Below, one piece after another: positions 1-6,778 of a stretch of DNA of 14,952 nucleotides; the first letter of the stretch is position 1; each line of letters opens with the position of its first letter. The notes beneath the pieces are model-generated. The model did no database searches. It was not told the origin of the DNA and saw only the letters and a list, made by a program, of their open reading frames with translations. The stretch is from Nitrososphaerota archaeon (GTDB lineage: Archaea > Thermoproteota > Nitrososphaeria > Nitrososphaerales > JACPRH01). A program made the translations under genes and the position numbers. The stretch spans positions 1 through 14,952 of the forward strand of contig JARPAQ010000063.1 in the NCBI GenBank assembly GCA_029460375.1. Reading direction: 5' to 3'.

Positions 1-868
1 CATTCACAGCTCTAAGGGTGTCTGAAAAACCTAGAGCCAGACGATCATCTCCTACTGAAATACGCCGGACAGCTTCTTCAAGCAGAGCAGCAGCTTTGCC
101 GAGTCTGCTGGCCGCGATGTTCTCTCTAAGGTTCTGAGAGTGAAGAGCAAGGTAGATTCCATCATCACCAGTAGAATCCACGCCTTCTACAAGCAGAGCG
201 GATGAAGCTTTGAGACTGCCGCTGTCTGAAAGATAATTTACAAACTCATTCTTTGTGGTGCCGGGGCCTGTTACATAGATATGCATATCTTGTTTGAAGA
301 TGCGTATCATAGCCTCTTCCAGCTCTTTGAAGTATGGTTCAAGCGGTTTGTGGGCTTGGCGGTAGAATTTGCCTGAGAAGCCTGATTGTATAGTTGGGTA
401 TATCTGTAGGTGTACTCCTTTCACCAGTCCGAGACCAGCTTCACGTCTATCCATAGCTACGAGTATGAAGCCAGCTTCTTCTCTTTGACTCTTCTTCAGC
501 AGATCAATCTCCAAGGAGCTCAACCGCTCCTTCTTGATTCCGATACGTTTCATAGGCGTTACGATCAGGGAGTGTGACGCACCTTTTGAAACCATCTCGT
601 TCGAAGTTGAAACTATATCTCCGATTATCCTCAACCTCTCTAGGGCCGAGTCTAAGGCTACATGTTCAACATTTAGTGTAACGGAGATCTTGATACGTTC
701 ACCCTTATCTGGCCTGACATAATCACCAACCTCCTTCACAGCTCTAGATGTTTCTCCTGAAACCTTGTCTCCGATGGAGAGTATCCTGCGTAGTACCCAG
801 AGGTCTTCAGCATTCTCCGGGGTAAGGAGGGCTAACCCTGCTTTGGGAGTTAACCGGTGAATTATCAT
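1..868 (-). CDS. pelA: mRNA surveillance protein Pelota (Dom34), C-terminus cut by window edge
   Basis: Pelota/Dom34 is an eRF1-like ribosome rescue factor that enters the A site of stalled ribosomes with aEF1A and acts with ABCE1 to split them. It has no GGQ peptide-release motif. The reading frame opens at an ATG (866-868) directly preceded by an in-frame TAG, so the start is well fixed. The first 289 residues are present: an N-terminal Sm-like domain (about 1-120, with NAEDLWVLRRILSIGD), a central domain (about 130-225, with GFILVAMDRREAGLG), and part of the C-terminal domain (from about 230, including RLGKAAALLEEAV). Full-length archaeal homologues are about 350 residues, so roughly 60 residues lie beyond base 1. 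It begins 20 bases after the dnaG stop with no promoter between them and no clear Shine-Dalgarno, so translation probably follows dnaG on one transcript. The identification is from recognised family sequence pattern. Confidence 0.9.
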   Translation of the reverse strand, partial: MIIHRLTPKAGLALLTPENAEDLWVLRRILSIGDKVSGETSRAVKEVGDYVRPDKGERIKISVTLNVEHVALDSALERLRIIGDIVSTSNEMVSKGASHSLIVTPMKRIGIKKERLSSLEIDLLKKSQREEAGFILVAMDRREAGLGLVKGVHLQIYPTIQSGFSGKFYRQAHKPLEPYFKELEEAMIRIFKQDMHIYVTGPGTTKNEFVNYLSDSGSLKASSALLVEGVDSTGDDGIYLALHSQNLRENIAASRLGKAAALLEEAVRRISVGDDRLALGFSDTLRAVN

Positions 869-888
869 CTACAGATGCAGAGGCGGTG

Positions 889-2040
889 TCAATCGAGACC
901 TAGCTGTTCGAAGGTCAGTATGGTGATGTTGGTGGACTTCTTTGTGATGTTGCCGACTCTGTGCCCTATTATCGTGCCGGCGCCTAGGCTTTCGCATATG
1001 TCTACAAGCCTCTGGGTGACTATACCGTCGAAGATTATGGTCTTTGCGTTCTTCTGGATGGATAGTTTTTCTACCAGTTGGTTTACGGGGATCTGGATTA
1101 TCTGTTTCATCTTTCCGTCTAGTATGACCGCTTCGAGGGTTCCGTTGATCTTTGGGTATATTTCTTTGATGTTTTTGAGGAGTGGTTGCGGTATCTTTGG
1201 TGGCGCGGGTGGTGCTGGTTTGGCTTCTATACGCTTCTCTTCGACTGGTGGGGGTTTTAGTATCTTTAGGATTTCTACGGGTGTTAGATCTTCCACTTCT
1301 TTTCCAGACGGTGCTCGGACTACTCTTTTTGTTTTGATGACTTGTGCCAGTTCTTTCTGTATGAGGTCTCCTCCTCTGTCTCCGTCTAGGAAGGCTGTTA
1401 CGCTCTTTTCTTTAGCTAGCTTTATCATCGATTCAGGTACTTTGGTTCCTTCTATCGCTATGACGTTGTCAATTCCTGCGCGGAGGAGGTTTATGACGTC
1501 TGCTCGTCCTTCTACTAAGTATATGTCGTTTGTGAGGTAGATGCCTGGTCCTGCGGGGAGGTTGTCTTTTCCGTATGCTATGATTCTGGATGGTTTGGTG
1601 GATGCTGATACTTCTTTCAGTATCTCTTCGCTTTCACTGGATGTCTTTGCCGCCCATTCCCTCATTATTACTTTAGCTCGTTCAGCTATGGCTTTTCGCT
1701 TTATCGCTCTGACATCATCTATGGCAGCTAAGTGGAATTTTGCTGTGCAGGGGCCTACTTTGTCTATGTTTTCGATGGCGGCTGCTATGAGGGCTGATGT
1801 GGACATATCTGTGGCCATTGGGATTAGGACTTCGCCGTTTGTTCGGCCGTTCTTTGATTCGAGTTTTATCTCTATGCGGCCTACTTTCCAGTTCTTCTGT
1901 AACTCATGTAGATTCATCTCAGGACCGAATAGTCCTTCTGTCTGTCCGAAGATTGCCCCTATGAGATCAGCCTTTTCAACTACACCTTCTACTGCGAATT
2001 TTATCTTTACGTGATACTTTACTATACCAGATTCTGGCAC
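889..2040 (-). CDS. dnaG: Archaeal DnaG (primase-like, exosome-associated TOPRIM protein)
   Basis: This is archaeal-type DnaG. In Sulfolobus it has primase activity in vitro and is also a subunit of the RNA exosome, where it helps handle poly(A)-rich RNA. The N-terminal domain carries the family signature VVEKADLIGAIFGQTEGL. A TOPRIM domain follows at about residues 165-255, with the catalytic Glu in YLVEGRADV (Glu177) and the Asp pair in FLDGDRGGD (Asp219 and Asp221). A proline-rich linker and a C-terminal domain complete it. I prefer the GTG at 2038-2040 (383 residues) because GGAGG at 2049-2053 sits 8 bases before it. An upstream ATG at 2059-2061 would add seven residues but has no Shine-Dalgarno. 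A TATA-like box at 2111-2118 predicts transcription starting near 2089, upstream of both. It is followed 20 bases later by pelota, and both products have roles in RNA quality control. Confidence 0.93.
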   Translation of the reverse strand: MPESGIVKYHVKIKFAVEGVVEKADLIGAIFGQTEGLFGPEMNLHELQKNWKVGRIEIKLESKNGRTNGEVLIPMATDMSTSALIAAAIENIDKVGPCTAKFHLAAIDDVRAIKRKAIAERAKVIMREWAAKTSSESEEILKEVSASTKPSRIIAYGKDNLPAGPGIYLTNDIYLVEGRADVINLLRAGIDNVIAIEGTKVPESMIKLAKEKSVTAFLDGDRGGDLIQKELAQVIKTKRVVRAPSGKEVEDLTPVEILKILKPPPVEEKRIEAKPAPPAPPKIPQPLLKNIKEIYPKINGTLEAVILDGKMKQIIQIPVNQLVEKLSIQKNAKTIIFDGIVTQRLVDICESLGAGTIIGHRVGNITKKSTNITILTFEQLGLD

Positions 2041-2048
2041 GAATAAAG

Positions 2049-2053
2049 CCTCC
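2049..2053 (-). promoter_or_regulatory. Shine-Dalgarno GGAGG deciding the dnaG start
   Basis: A perfect GGAGG on the minus strand ends 8 bases before a GTG codon (2038-2040) in the dnaG frame. It lies inside the reading frame that would start at the ATG at 2061, which argues that the ATG is not the true start. Confidence 0.6.
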
Positions 2054-2110
2054 AATTTCATTTTTAATAGTTAAGTTCAAATCTTAACACCCATATTTGC
2101 AGGTCAAGCT

Positions 2111-2118
2111 GTATATAA
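2111..2118 (-). promoter_or_regulatory. Probable TATA box for dnaG-pelota
   Basis: The minus strand reads TTATATAC here, inside a non-coding stretch. Transcription would be expected about 25 bases downstream, near 2089. That leaves a leader of about 50 bases holding the GGAGG ahead of the dnaG GTG. This is pattern recognition only. Confidence 0.5.
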
Positions 2119-2126
2119 GCCGATTG

Positions 2127-2145
2127 GTGCTGACGTCTATAGCAC
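2127..2145 (-). other. Short inverted repeat after the mini-ORF stop
   Basis: GTGCT and AGCAC (5 bp) flank a 9-base loop containing GACGTC, immediately after the stop codon of the 31-codon ORF. No T-run follows, so it is not a convincing terminator, but its position at the end of the possible gene is suggestive. Confidence 0.25.
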
Positions 2146-2241
2146 TTACCTCTTCTTTTTCTCTTTTTCATAACATTCTCGGCAGAGATAGGTTTTCTTA
2201 GGATGCATCTCTCTTAAACGGGTGCAGCGGAGATAAGTCAC
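2146..2241 (-). CDS. Possible 31-residue Cys/His mini-protein (zinc-binding pattern)
   Basis: I do not recognise this protein. A GTG at 2239-2241 opens 31 codons ending in TAA. The peptide has Cys6, His13, Cys19 and Cys22, a C-x6-H-x5-C-x2-C spacing that could bind one zinc ion, followed by a very basic tail (KEKKKR). Support comes from its surroundings. A TATA-like box (2271-2282) lies about 30-40 bases upstream, which would give a very short leader. Purine-rich GGAGAGG lies 11 bases before the GTG, a short hairpin follows the stop, and the dnaG promoter begins just after. A shorter start at the ATG in REMHPKK (2206-2208) would lose Cys6. It could equally be a chance ORF. If real, it would suit a ribosome- or nucleic-acid-associated zinc peptide, which is inference. 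Confidence 0.4.
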   Translation of the reverse strand: MTYLRCTRLREMHPKKTYLCRECYEKEKKKR

Positions 2242-2270
2242 CTTTAATTTAGCCTCTCCTCTCCCCTATC

Positions 2271-2282
2271 TTTTTTTATATC
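2271..2282 (-). promoter_or_regulatory. Probable TATA box upstream of the 31-residue ORF
   Basis: The minus strand reads GATATAAAAAAA, a good archaeal TATA-like element in the gap between the TOPRIM gene and dnaG. Transcription would be expected near 2250, about 10 bases before the GTG of the mini-ORF. It could also serve as an additional upstream promoter for dnaG-pelota. Confidence 0.45.
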
Positions 2283-2312
2283 TTCAGGTTAATCGGTTGT
2301 TTCGGTGTGTGG

Positions 2313-2711
2313 CTATAGGTATTCTGAGAAGCGGCTGAGCTCTTCGATCTGCTTCACTCTTCCTCGGGTGGTTGAAGAAAGTTCACGCCTGAAGTACAGG
2401 TCTATTGTATTCTTCTTCTCTTCAAGCAGAGTAGCAGCCTTCTTAGTTAGAGACCGCCCTTCCCTATCAAGATCCAGCAGCAGTATCGTCTTACGGTACT
2501 TCTCCGCCTCCTCCACAAGTATGTTCAAATTGCTGTTGTGGCAGAGCATAACAACCCTTCCGGCAAAACCTATAGACCGCAGCGCCTTCATATCCCGTTT
2601 ACCTTCCACTACAACTAGAGCACCGTTTCTACTCGCATCGTTGAGCTTCCTCACGTAAAGAGCCAGAGATTCCGCTATCGCCCTATCTAGATTACCGTTA
2701 CGCATAACCAT
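2313..2711 (-). CDS. Small TOPRIM-domain protein (UPF0292-like)
   Basis: This is a stand-alone TOPRIM protein of the UPF0292/RNase M5-like type, with no established specific function that I know of. The fold signature is clear: LVVVEGKRDMKALRSIG contains the catalytic-type Glu, and LLLDLDREG contains the paired acidic residues that bind metal in TOPRIM nucleases and primases. I place the start at the ATG at 2709-2711 (132 residues), which fits the usual size of this family. Another ATG lies two codons on. The frame remains open further upstream to 2813, but that part only re-reads the end of the amidohydrolase gene in another frame and shows no conserved features. The start is 31 bases after the amidohydrolase stop, so the two are probably co-transcribed. 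A role in RNA or DNA cleavage is inference from the fold. Confidence 0.8.
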   Translation of the reverse strand: MVMRNGNLDRAIAESLALYVRKLNDASRNGALVVVEGKRDMKALRSIGFAGRVVMLCHNSNLNILVEEAEKYRKTILLLDLDREGRSLTKKAATLLEEKKNTIDLYFRRELSSTTRGRVKQIEELSRFSEYL

Positions 2712-2742
2712 CAGGTCTAAGCTAACTAAACCCTCGTCCGAA

Positions 2743-4158
2743 TTAAGATTTACCCTCAACCCGGCCAGCAAACACATATTCACCGTAACCCGGCTTCCCC
2801 AACACCTTCCCATCCTCCATCACAACCTCTCCCCTCACAGCAGTCAGTACCGGTACACCCTTCACCTGCCATCCGTCGAATATCTTAGCCGAACTCTTGG
2901 TATGCATACCTTCTTCACGCAGAACCGCCTCCCGATTCACATCCACAACCACAAAGTCCGCATCCATACCGACCTCTAAACCACCCTTCCTACCATCAAT
3001 CCCAAAAGCTCTAGCAGGTCTTCTCGACATAAGATCCACCAGCCTAAAAATATCCATCTGCCCCAAGTTCATCTGAGTCAACATAAGAGGAAGCGCAGTC
3101 TCTAAACCCGGTACACCTGAAGCCGCTTCGAATATATTCTTCCAACCCGGTTCTTTAGCTTCTTTAGGGTGAGGAGCATGGTCAGTCGCCACAAAATCAA
3201 TCACTCCCTCCTCCAAGGCTCTCCACAGAGCCGTCCTATCCTGCTCTGTCCTTAGAGGCGGATACATCTTTCCGAATGGCCCCAAGTTATCCACCATATC
3301 CCCATCTGTAAGCAAGAGGTAGTGCGGACAGGTTTCAGCATATATAGACACTCCTTCGCTCTTTGCGTTCTTCACCATAGAGGCTGCTTCGGCGGTGCTG
3401 AGGTGTGCAATATTTATCCTTGCACCCGTGGTTCGAGCGAGCCTTATGCTTCTAGCAACTTCCAGAAACTCTGAAGCGTTGGGTGTAGACTTGTAATATG
3501 CAGACAGCTTCACCTCTCCTTCAGACTTCAACCGGTCAGCCAGAAACCCTATCAATCTATCATCTTCACAATGAATACTTAAAATACGGCCGGTCTCCGC
3601 AACCTCTTTCATCACCCTGTAGAAAGTATCCGAGCCTCCTCCACTTAAGATGACACCCATCCACTGCTTATCTGCAGGCTCAATCTCCCGTGTAAAGATC
3701 TTGAAGGCTACTACACCCGCTTCTGCCAGCGACTTTATCTCATCTATATTTGCAAAGCCAGCACCCCCGTAGAAAGCGTAGTCCACTAAGCATTTCTCAT
3801 CCGCCAAACCTTTCTTGACTTTGAAGCCTTCGAGGGTTGTTGTCGGAGGAGCACCTGTGACAGGCATGTCAAAGACTGTGGTGTACCCGCCTGCGGCTGC
3901 TGCTCTGGTTGCGGATGTAAAGTCTTCTTGGTTTGCTGGTGTTTTAGGGCTGTGTGGTTCTCTGCTGTGGATGTGTATATCTATGCAGCCGGGTATCACT
4001 AGATTCTCTTTGGCGTCTACCGTTCGATCCGAATTTATCTTCGATGCACCTGTACTTATCTTCTTTATCTTGCCTTCATCGATAATTAGGTCTGCATCTA
4101 CTATTCGATCTTTCTGAACCAGCCTGCAGTTCTTTACTAAGAGGTCGACAGTTGACAT
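2743..4158 (-). CDS. Cyclic amidohydrolase, dihydroorotase/allantoinase group
   Basis: This is a 471-residue amidohydrolase of the dihydroorotase/allantoinase/hydantoinase group, which hydrolyses cyclic amides with two metals. The full metal set is visible: His62 and His64 (DIHIHSREP), the carboxylated-lysine candidate Lys153 (AFKIF), His196 (HCE), His252 (AHLS) and Asp326 (ATDHAPH). Automatic annotation would probably say dihydroorotase (pyrC). However, two asparagines usual in dihydroorotases are absent: MPNT reads MPVT (Val100), and the Asn before PPLR is Tyr299. The middle (SIHCEDD, ETCPHY, PPLR) also resembles allantoinase AllB, so the substrate is unsettled. The substrate-binding Arg66 of the REP motif is kept. 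No other pyrimidine or purine-catabolism gene is in the window. A TATA element lies about 23 bases before the ATG, implying a leaderless mRNA. The TOPRIM gene follows closely. Confidence 0.85.
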   Translation of the reverse strand: MSTVDLLVKNCRLVQKDRIVDADLIIDEGKIKKISTGASKINSDRTVDAKENLVIPGCIDIHIHSREPHSPKTPANQEDFTSATRAAAAGGYTTVFDMPVTGAPPTTTLEGFKVKKGLADEKCLVDYAFYGGAGFANIDEIKSLAEAGVVAFKIFTREIEPADKQWMGVILSGGGSDTFYRVMKEVAETGRILSIHCEDDRLIGFLADRLKSEGEVKLSAYYKSTPNASEFLEVARSIRLARTTGARINIAHLSTAEAASMVKNAKSEGVSIYAETCPHYLLLTDGDMVDNLGPFGKMYPPLRTEQDRTALWRALEEGVIDFVATDHAPHPKEAKEPGWKNIFEAASGVPGLETALPLMLTQMNLGQMDIFRLVDLMSRRPARAFGIDGRKGGLEVGMDADFVVVDVNREAVLREEGMHTKSSAKIFDGWQVKGVPVLTAVRGEVVMEDGKVLGKPGYGEYVFAGRVEGKS

Positions 4159-4176
4159 AGAGTTATCTGCAATTAG

Positions 4177-4185
4177 TTATTATAG
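4177..4185 (-). promoter_or_regulatory. TATA box for the amidohydrolase, within a divergent promoter
   Basis: The minus strand reads CTATAATAA, centred about 23 bases before the amidohydrolase ATG (4158), which suits a leaderless archaeal transcript. The same AT-rich stretch could also be read as a TATA element for sdhA on the other strand, so one short region may drive both divergent units. Confidence 0.55.
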
Positions 4186-4191
4186 GGAGAT

Positions 4192-4200
4192 GAATATATG
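4192..4200 (+). promoter_or_regulatory. Possible TATA box for the sdhACDB operon
   Basis: The sequence GAATATATG would place transcription initiation near 4222, just before the GGAGG at 4226-4230 and the TTG start at 4241. If correct, the ATG at 4190 lies upstream of the transcript and cannot be the start. Confidence 0.4.
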
Positions 4201-4225
4201 TTTAGTAATTTTAAGAAGAGTATAT

Positions 4226-4230
4226 GGAGG
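4226..4230 (+). promoter_or_regulatory. Shine-Dalgarno GGAGG deciding the sdhA start
   Basis: A perfect GGAGG lies 10 bases before a TTG codon (4241-4243) in the sdhA frame. It falls inside the N-terminal extension that an ATG start at 4190 would give, and so supports the shorter protein. Confidence 0.55.
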
Positions 4231-4240
4231 CCCCCAAACT

Positions 4241-5950
4241 TTGACAGAAGTTCTCCCCTATGATCTGGTGATAGTGGGCTCCGGTATCGCGGGTCTACGA
4301 GCTGCTTTAGAGGCAAGCAGAGTGTCTCCGGGAATCAGGGTGGCGGTGATATCCAAGGTTCAGGCTATGAGGTCGCACTCTGTATGTGCTGAAGGTGGGA
4401 CTGCTGCGGTTCTACGTATAGATGAAGGGGACAGCTATGAATCTCACTTCAGAGACACAGTGATAGGCAGTGACTTTCTCGCAGATCAAGATGTCGTCGA
4501 GAGGTTTGTGAAGACTATGCCGGAAGAGATCTACCTTTTGGATCACTGGGGTATGCCTTGGTCTAGGCGGGATGATGGGAAGATTGCTCAACGCCCCTTC
4601 GGCGGACATGAGTTCAATAGGGCAGCATACGCTGCTGATAGAGTTGGTTTCTTCGAGATGCAGACGCTGTACGATACTCTTCAGAGGTTCGACAATGTTG
4701 AGATTTTTCACGAATGGTACGTAACCTCGCTCTGCATCGAAGATGGAGCGTTCAGAGGCGTCATTGCTATCGAGTTGAAGAGTGGAGACTTATACGGGTT
4801 CAGGAGCAAGGCAGGTATAGTGGCTTCCGGGGGAGCAGGCAGGCTCTACGGCTTCACGACGTATTCTCACTCCTCCACGGCTGACGGGCTGGCTATGGCG
4901 TATAATCAAGGGTTACCGTTGAAGGATATGGAGTTCATCCAGTTCCACCCCACAGGACTTGTCCCCTCGGGGATTCTGATAAGCGAAGCAGCGCGGGGAG
5001 AAGGCGGCTATCTACTCAACAAGGATAGTGAACGGTTCATGAAACATTATGCGTCAACAAAACTTGAACTGGCTCCTCGCGATATAGTCTCACAAGCCAT
5101 AATCAAAGAGATAAACGAAGGACGCGGGTTCCCTGAGCCTAACGGTCTTGACTATGTGTTGTTAGATGTCACCCACCTTGGAAAAGAAAAGATCAATGAG
5201 CGGCTTCCTCAGATAAGGGAAATAACCCTAAATAATTTAGGCATCGATCCGGTCGAAGAGCCGATACCTATCAGACCTGTAGCGCACTTCGTTATGGGTG
5301 GGATAAACACAACAATAGAAGGGGAGACGCAGATCAAGGGGCTCTGGGCGGCAGGAGAAGCGGCGTGTGGAAGTCTTCATGGAGCAAATCGGCTGGGGAC
5401 AAACTCGACCGCTGAATGCCTAGTATACGGTAGGATAACTGGGCGGCACGCTGCTAATTACGTTTCAAAAGCTTCTGAGAAGGCTTTACCTAAAGAAGTG
5501 ATTCAGAGAGAGGAGAGCCGAATCTTCGACGGGCTTCTGCGAGGTGTAGGTTCCGAAAACCCGTATCTGGTAAAGGAGGAGTTTGAAGAGATCATGGACA
5601 GGGATGCGTATGTGTTTAGATCAGGCGAAGGGTTGGCGAAGGCTATCAAGAAAGTCAAGGCTCTTAGGAAGAGAGCATATAGGCACATCGAAGATAAGAA
5701 TCGTGTATACAACACCAACCTTACCCATGTTATGGAGCTGGAAGCTACGCTGCAGGTGGGTGAAGTTCTACTTGTAAGCGCATATACTAGGACAGAGTCT
5801 AGAGGCGCTCACTTCAGGATAGACTATCCCAGCCGTGATGATAAGAAATGGTTGAAACATACCCTCGCGTACAGAACTGAAGATGGGCCGAAACTGGAGT
5901 ACACGCCTGTAAAGATAAACAAGATGAAGCCTGTGGCGAGAAAGTACTGA
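4241..5950 (+). CDS. sdhA: Succinate dehydrogenase flavoprotein subunit SdhA
   Basis: This is the FAD-bearing catalytic subunit of complex II, oxidising succinate to fumarate on the cytoplasmic face of the membrane. Numbering is from the preferred TTG start (569 residues). VGSGIAGL at 12-19 is the dinucleotide-binding loop. His46 in RSHSVCAEGG matches the histidine that carries covalent FAD. The substrate and catalytic residues are all present: His236 (QFHPTG), Arg252 (ARGEGGYLLN), His349 (AHFVMGG) and Arg384 (HGANRLGTNS). The TTG is chosen because GGAGG lies 10 bases upstream and the protein then begins MTEVLPYDLVIVGSG, as is usual in the family. An in-frame ATG at 4190 would add 17 unconserved residues. 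It opens the operon, and its TGA overlaps the sdhC ATG by one base. No defect is seen. Confidence 0.95.
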   Translation: MTEVLPYDLVIVGSGIAGLRAALEASRVSPGIRVAVISKVQAMRSHSVCAEGGTAAVLRIDEGDSYESHFRDTVIGSDFLADQDVVERFVKTMPEEIYLLDHWGMPWSRRDDGKIAQRPFGGHEFNRAAYAADRVGFFEMQTLYDTLQRFDNVEIFHEWYVTSLCIEDGAFRGVIAIELKSGDLYGFRSKAGIVASGGAGRLYGFTTYSHSSTADGLAMAYNQGLPLKDMEFIQFHPTGLVPSGILISEAARGEGGYLLNKDSERFMKHYASTKLELAPRDIVSQAIIKEINEGRGFPEPNGLDYVLLDVTHLGKEKINERLPQIREITLNNLGIDPVEEPIPIRPVAHFVMGGINTTIEGETQIKGLWAAGEAACGSLHGANRLGTNSTAECLVYGRITGRHAANYVSKASEKALPKEVIQREESRIFDGLLRGVGSENPYLVKEEFEEIMDRDAYVFRSGEGLAKAIKKVKALRKRAYRHIEDKNRVYNTNLTHVMELEATLQVGEVLLVSAYTRTESRGAHFRIDYPSRDDKKWLKHTLAYRTEDGPKLEYTPVKINKMKPVARKY

Positions 5951-6414
5951 TGAGTAAGCGAAAACGAGGTTCAACCGAACCGGAAATGCGAAGTGCAAGA
6001 AAGGGAGTTAGACGGTGGCTGTACTATCACCCTCAAGGCCTAGGGCGGACGGCGTTCCTGTTTCATAGGGTTACGGGTCTAGGACTTACAGCCTACTTTG
6101 TAGTCCATGTCCTGTCTGTCGGTACTATACTTAGCGGAGAAGATGCTTGGGAGATGTTTCTTGAGATAGTTGAGACTCCTGTAGGTTGGTACGGGGAGCT
6201 TCTGCTACTTGCAGCTATAGGTTTTCATTTTGCAAACGGTGTGAGGCTGATTCTGGGAGAGTTCGGTCTGACACTCGATAAGCCGACGAGACCTGACTAC
6301 CCGTTCAAAACAGGCTCCTTCAACCTTGCTCAAAAGTCTCTTCTAGTCTTGGCATTTGTTGTCGCAGCGTTATTCGTTCTACTGGGGTATCTATTCATCT
6401 TCTTGGAGCTGTAG
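5950..6414 (+). CDS. sdhC: Succinate dehydrogenase cytochrome b subunit SdhC
   Basis: This is a membrane anchor of complex II, 154 residues, with a basic N-terminus and three predicted membrane segments (about 34-60, 79-102 and 125-152). The family motif HRVTG (His39) leads the first segment. GFHFANGVRLILGEFG (His92) in the second carries the likely haem b axial ligand, judged from its position relative to E. coli SdhC His84. The ATG overlaps the sdhA stop (TGATG), indicating coupled translation. Together with SdhD it should form the quinone site and hold the SdhAB arm on the membrane. Confidence 0.9.
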   Translation: MSKRKRGSTEPEMRSARKGVRRWLYYHPQGLGRTAFLFHRVTGLGLTAYFVVHVLSVGTILSGEDAWEMFLEIVETPVGWYGELLLLAAIGFHFANGVRLILGEFGLTLDKPTRPDYPFKTGSFNLAQKSLLVLAFVVAALFVLLGYLFIFLEL

Positions 6415-6418
6415 AATA

Positions 6419-6772
6419 GTGTTAAGCGAGTCTTCGGTCAGGTTGCTGCATTACGCTACTGGAGTCCTTATAGTCGTCTTCGGGGCGGTGCATCTGGCTA
6501 CTCATTCATTTCTCGGGGTGGAAGGATATGCTGGTAGCCTACAATACCTATCTGTCATAGGTAGATATAGAACTGCTCTTTTCGCATTCACTCTTGAAGC
6601 ACTGCTGGTGACCATAGCTTATCATGGGTTGAACGGTACCCGAATGATTCTCTTAGAGTTCAGACAGGGTGAGCGGTGGAACATGGCTGTCAATTGGCTG
6701 CTTGTTGCAGTCGGTATTCTTGTAGTGGCTTACGGCACGAGGACGGTTTTGGGAGCATACCTCTGGGGATGA
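6419..6772 (+). CDS. sdhD: Succinate dehydrogenase membrane anchor subunit SdhD
   Basis: This is the second membrane subunit of complex II, 117 residues. The GTG at 6419-6421 is taken as the start. It lies 4 bases after the sdhC stop, with GGAG at 6405-6408 ten bases upstream. A start further upstream (6356) would merely re-read sdhC in another frame. Three membrane segments are evident (about 9-32, 52-76 and 91-115). HYATG (His11) and AYHGLNGTRMILLEF (His69) resemble the HRVTG and GFHFANGVRLILGEF motifs of SdhC, so the two anchors look like divergent paralogues and His69 is a candidate second haem ligand. The gene ends 6 bases before sdhB. Confidence 0.85.
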   Translation: MLSESSVRLLHYATGVLIVVFGAVHLATHSFLGVEGYAGSLQYLSVIGRYRTALFAFTLEALLVTIAYHGLNGTRMILLEFRQGERWNMAVNWLLVAVGILVVAYGTRTVLGAYLWG

Positions 6773-6778
6773 TCTGAG

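Noticed and set aside
857..1540. 227-codon plus-strand open frame opposite dnaG
   Set aside because: It is antisense to a clear dnaG with conserved TOPRIM motifs. Its translation is low-complexity Ser/Phe/Met-rich with no domain, as expected from a shadow frame.
2712..2813. N-terminal extension of the small TOPRIM gene
   Set aside because: This part re-reads the end of the amidohydrolase gene in another frame. The ATG at 2711 gives the usual family length.
6356..6418. Upstream ATG start for sdhD inside sdhC
   Set aside because: The extra residues are Ser/Tyr/Trp-rich shadow sequence of sdhC. The GTG at 6419, with GGAG ten bases before it, fits better.
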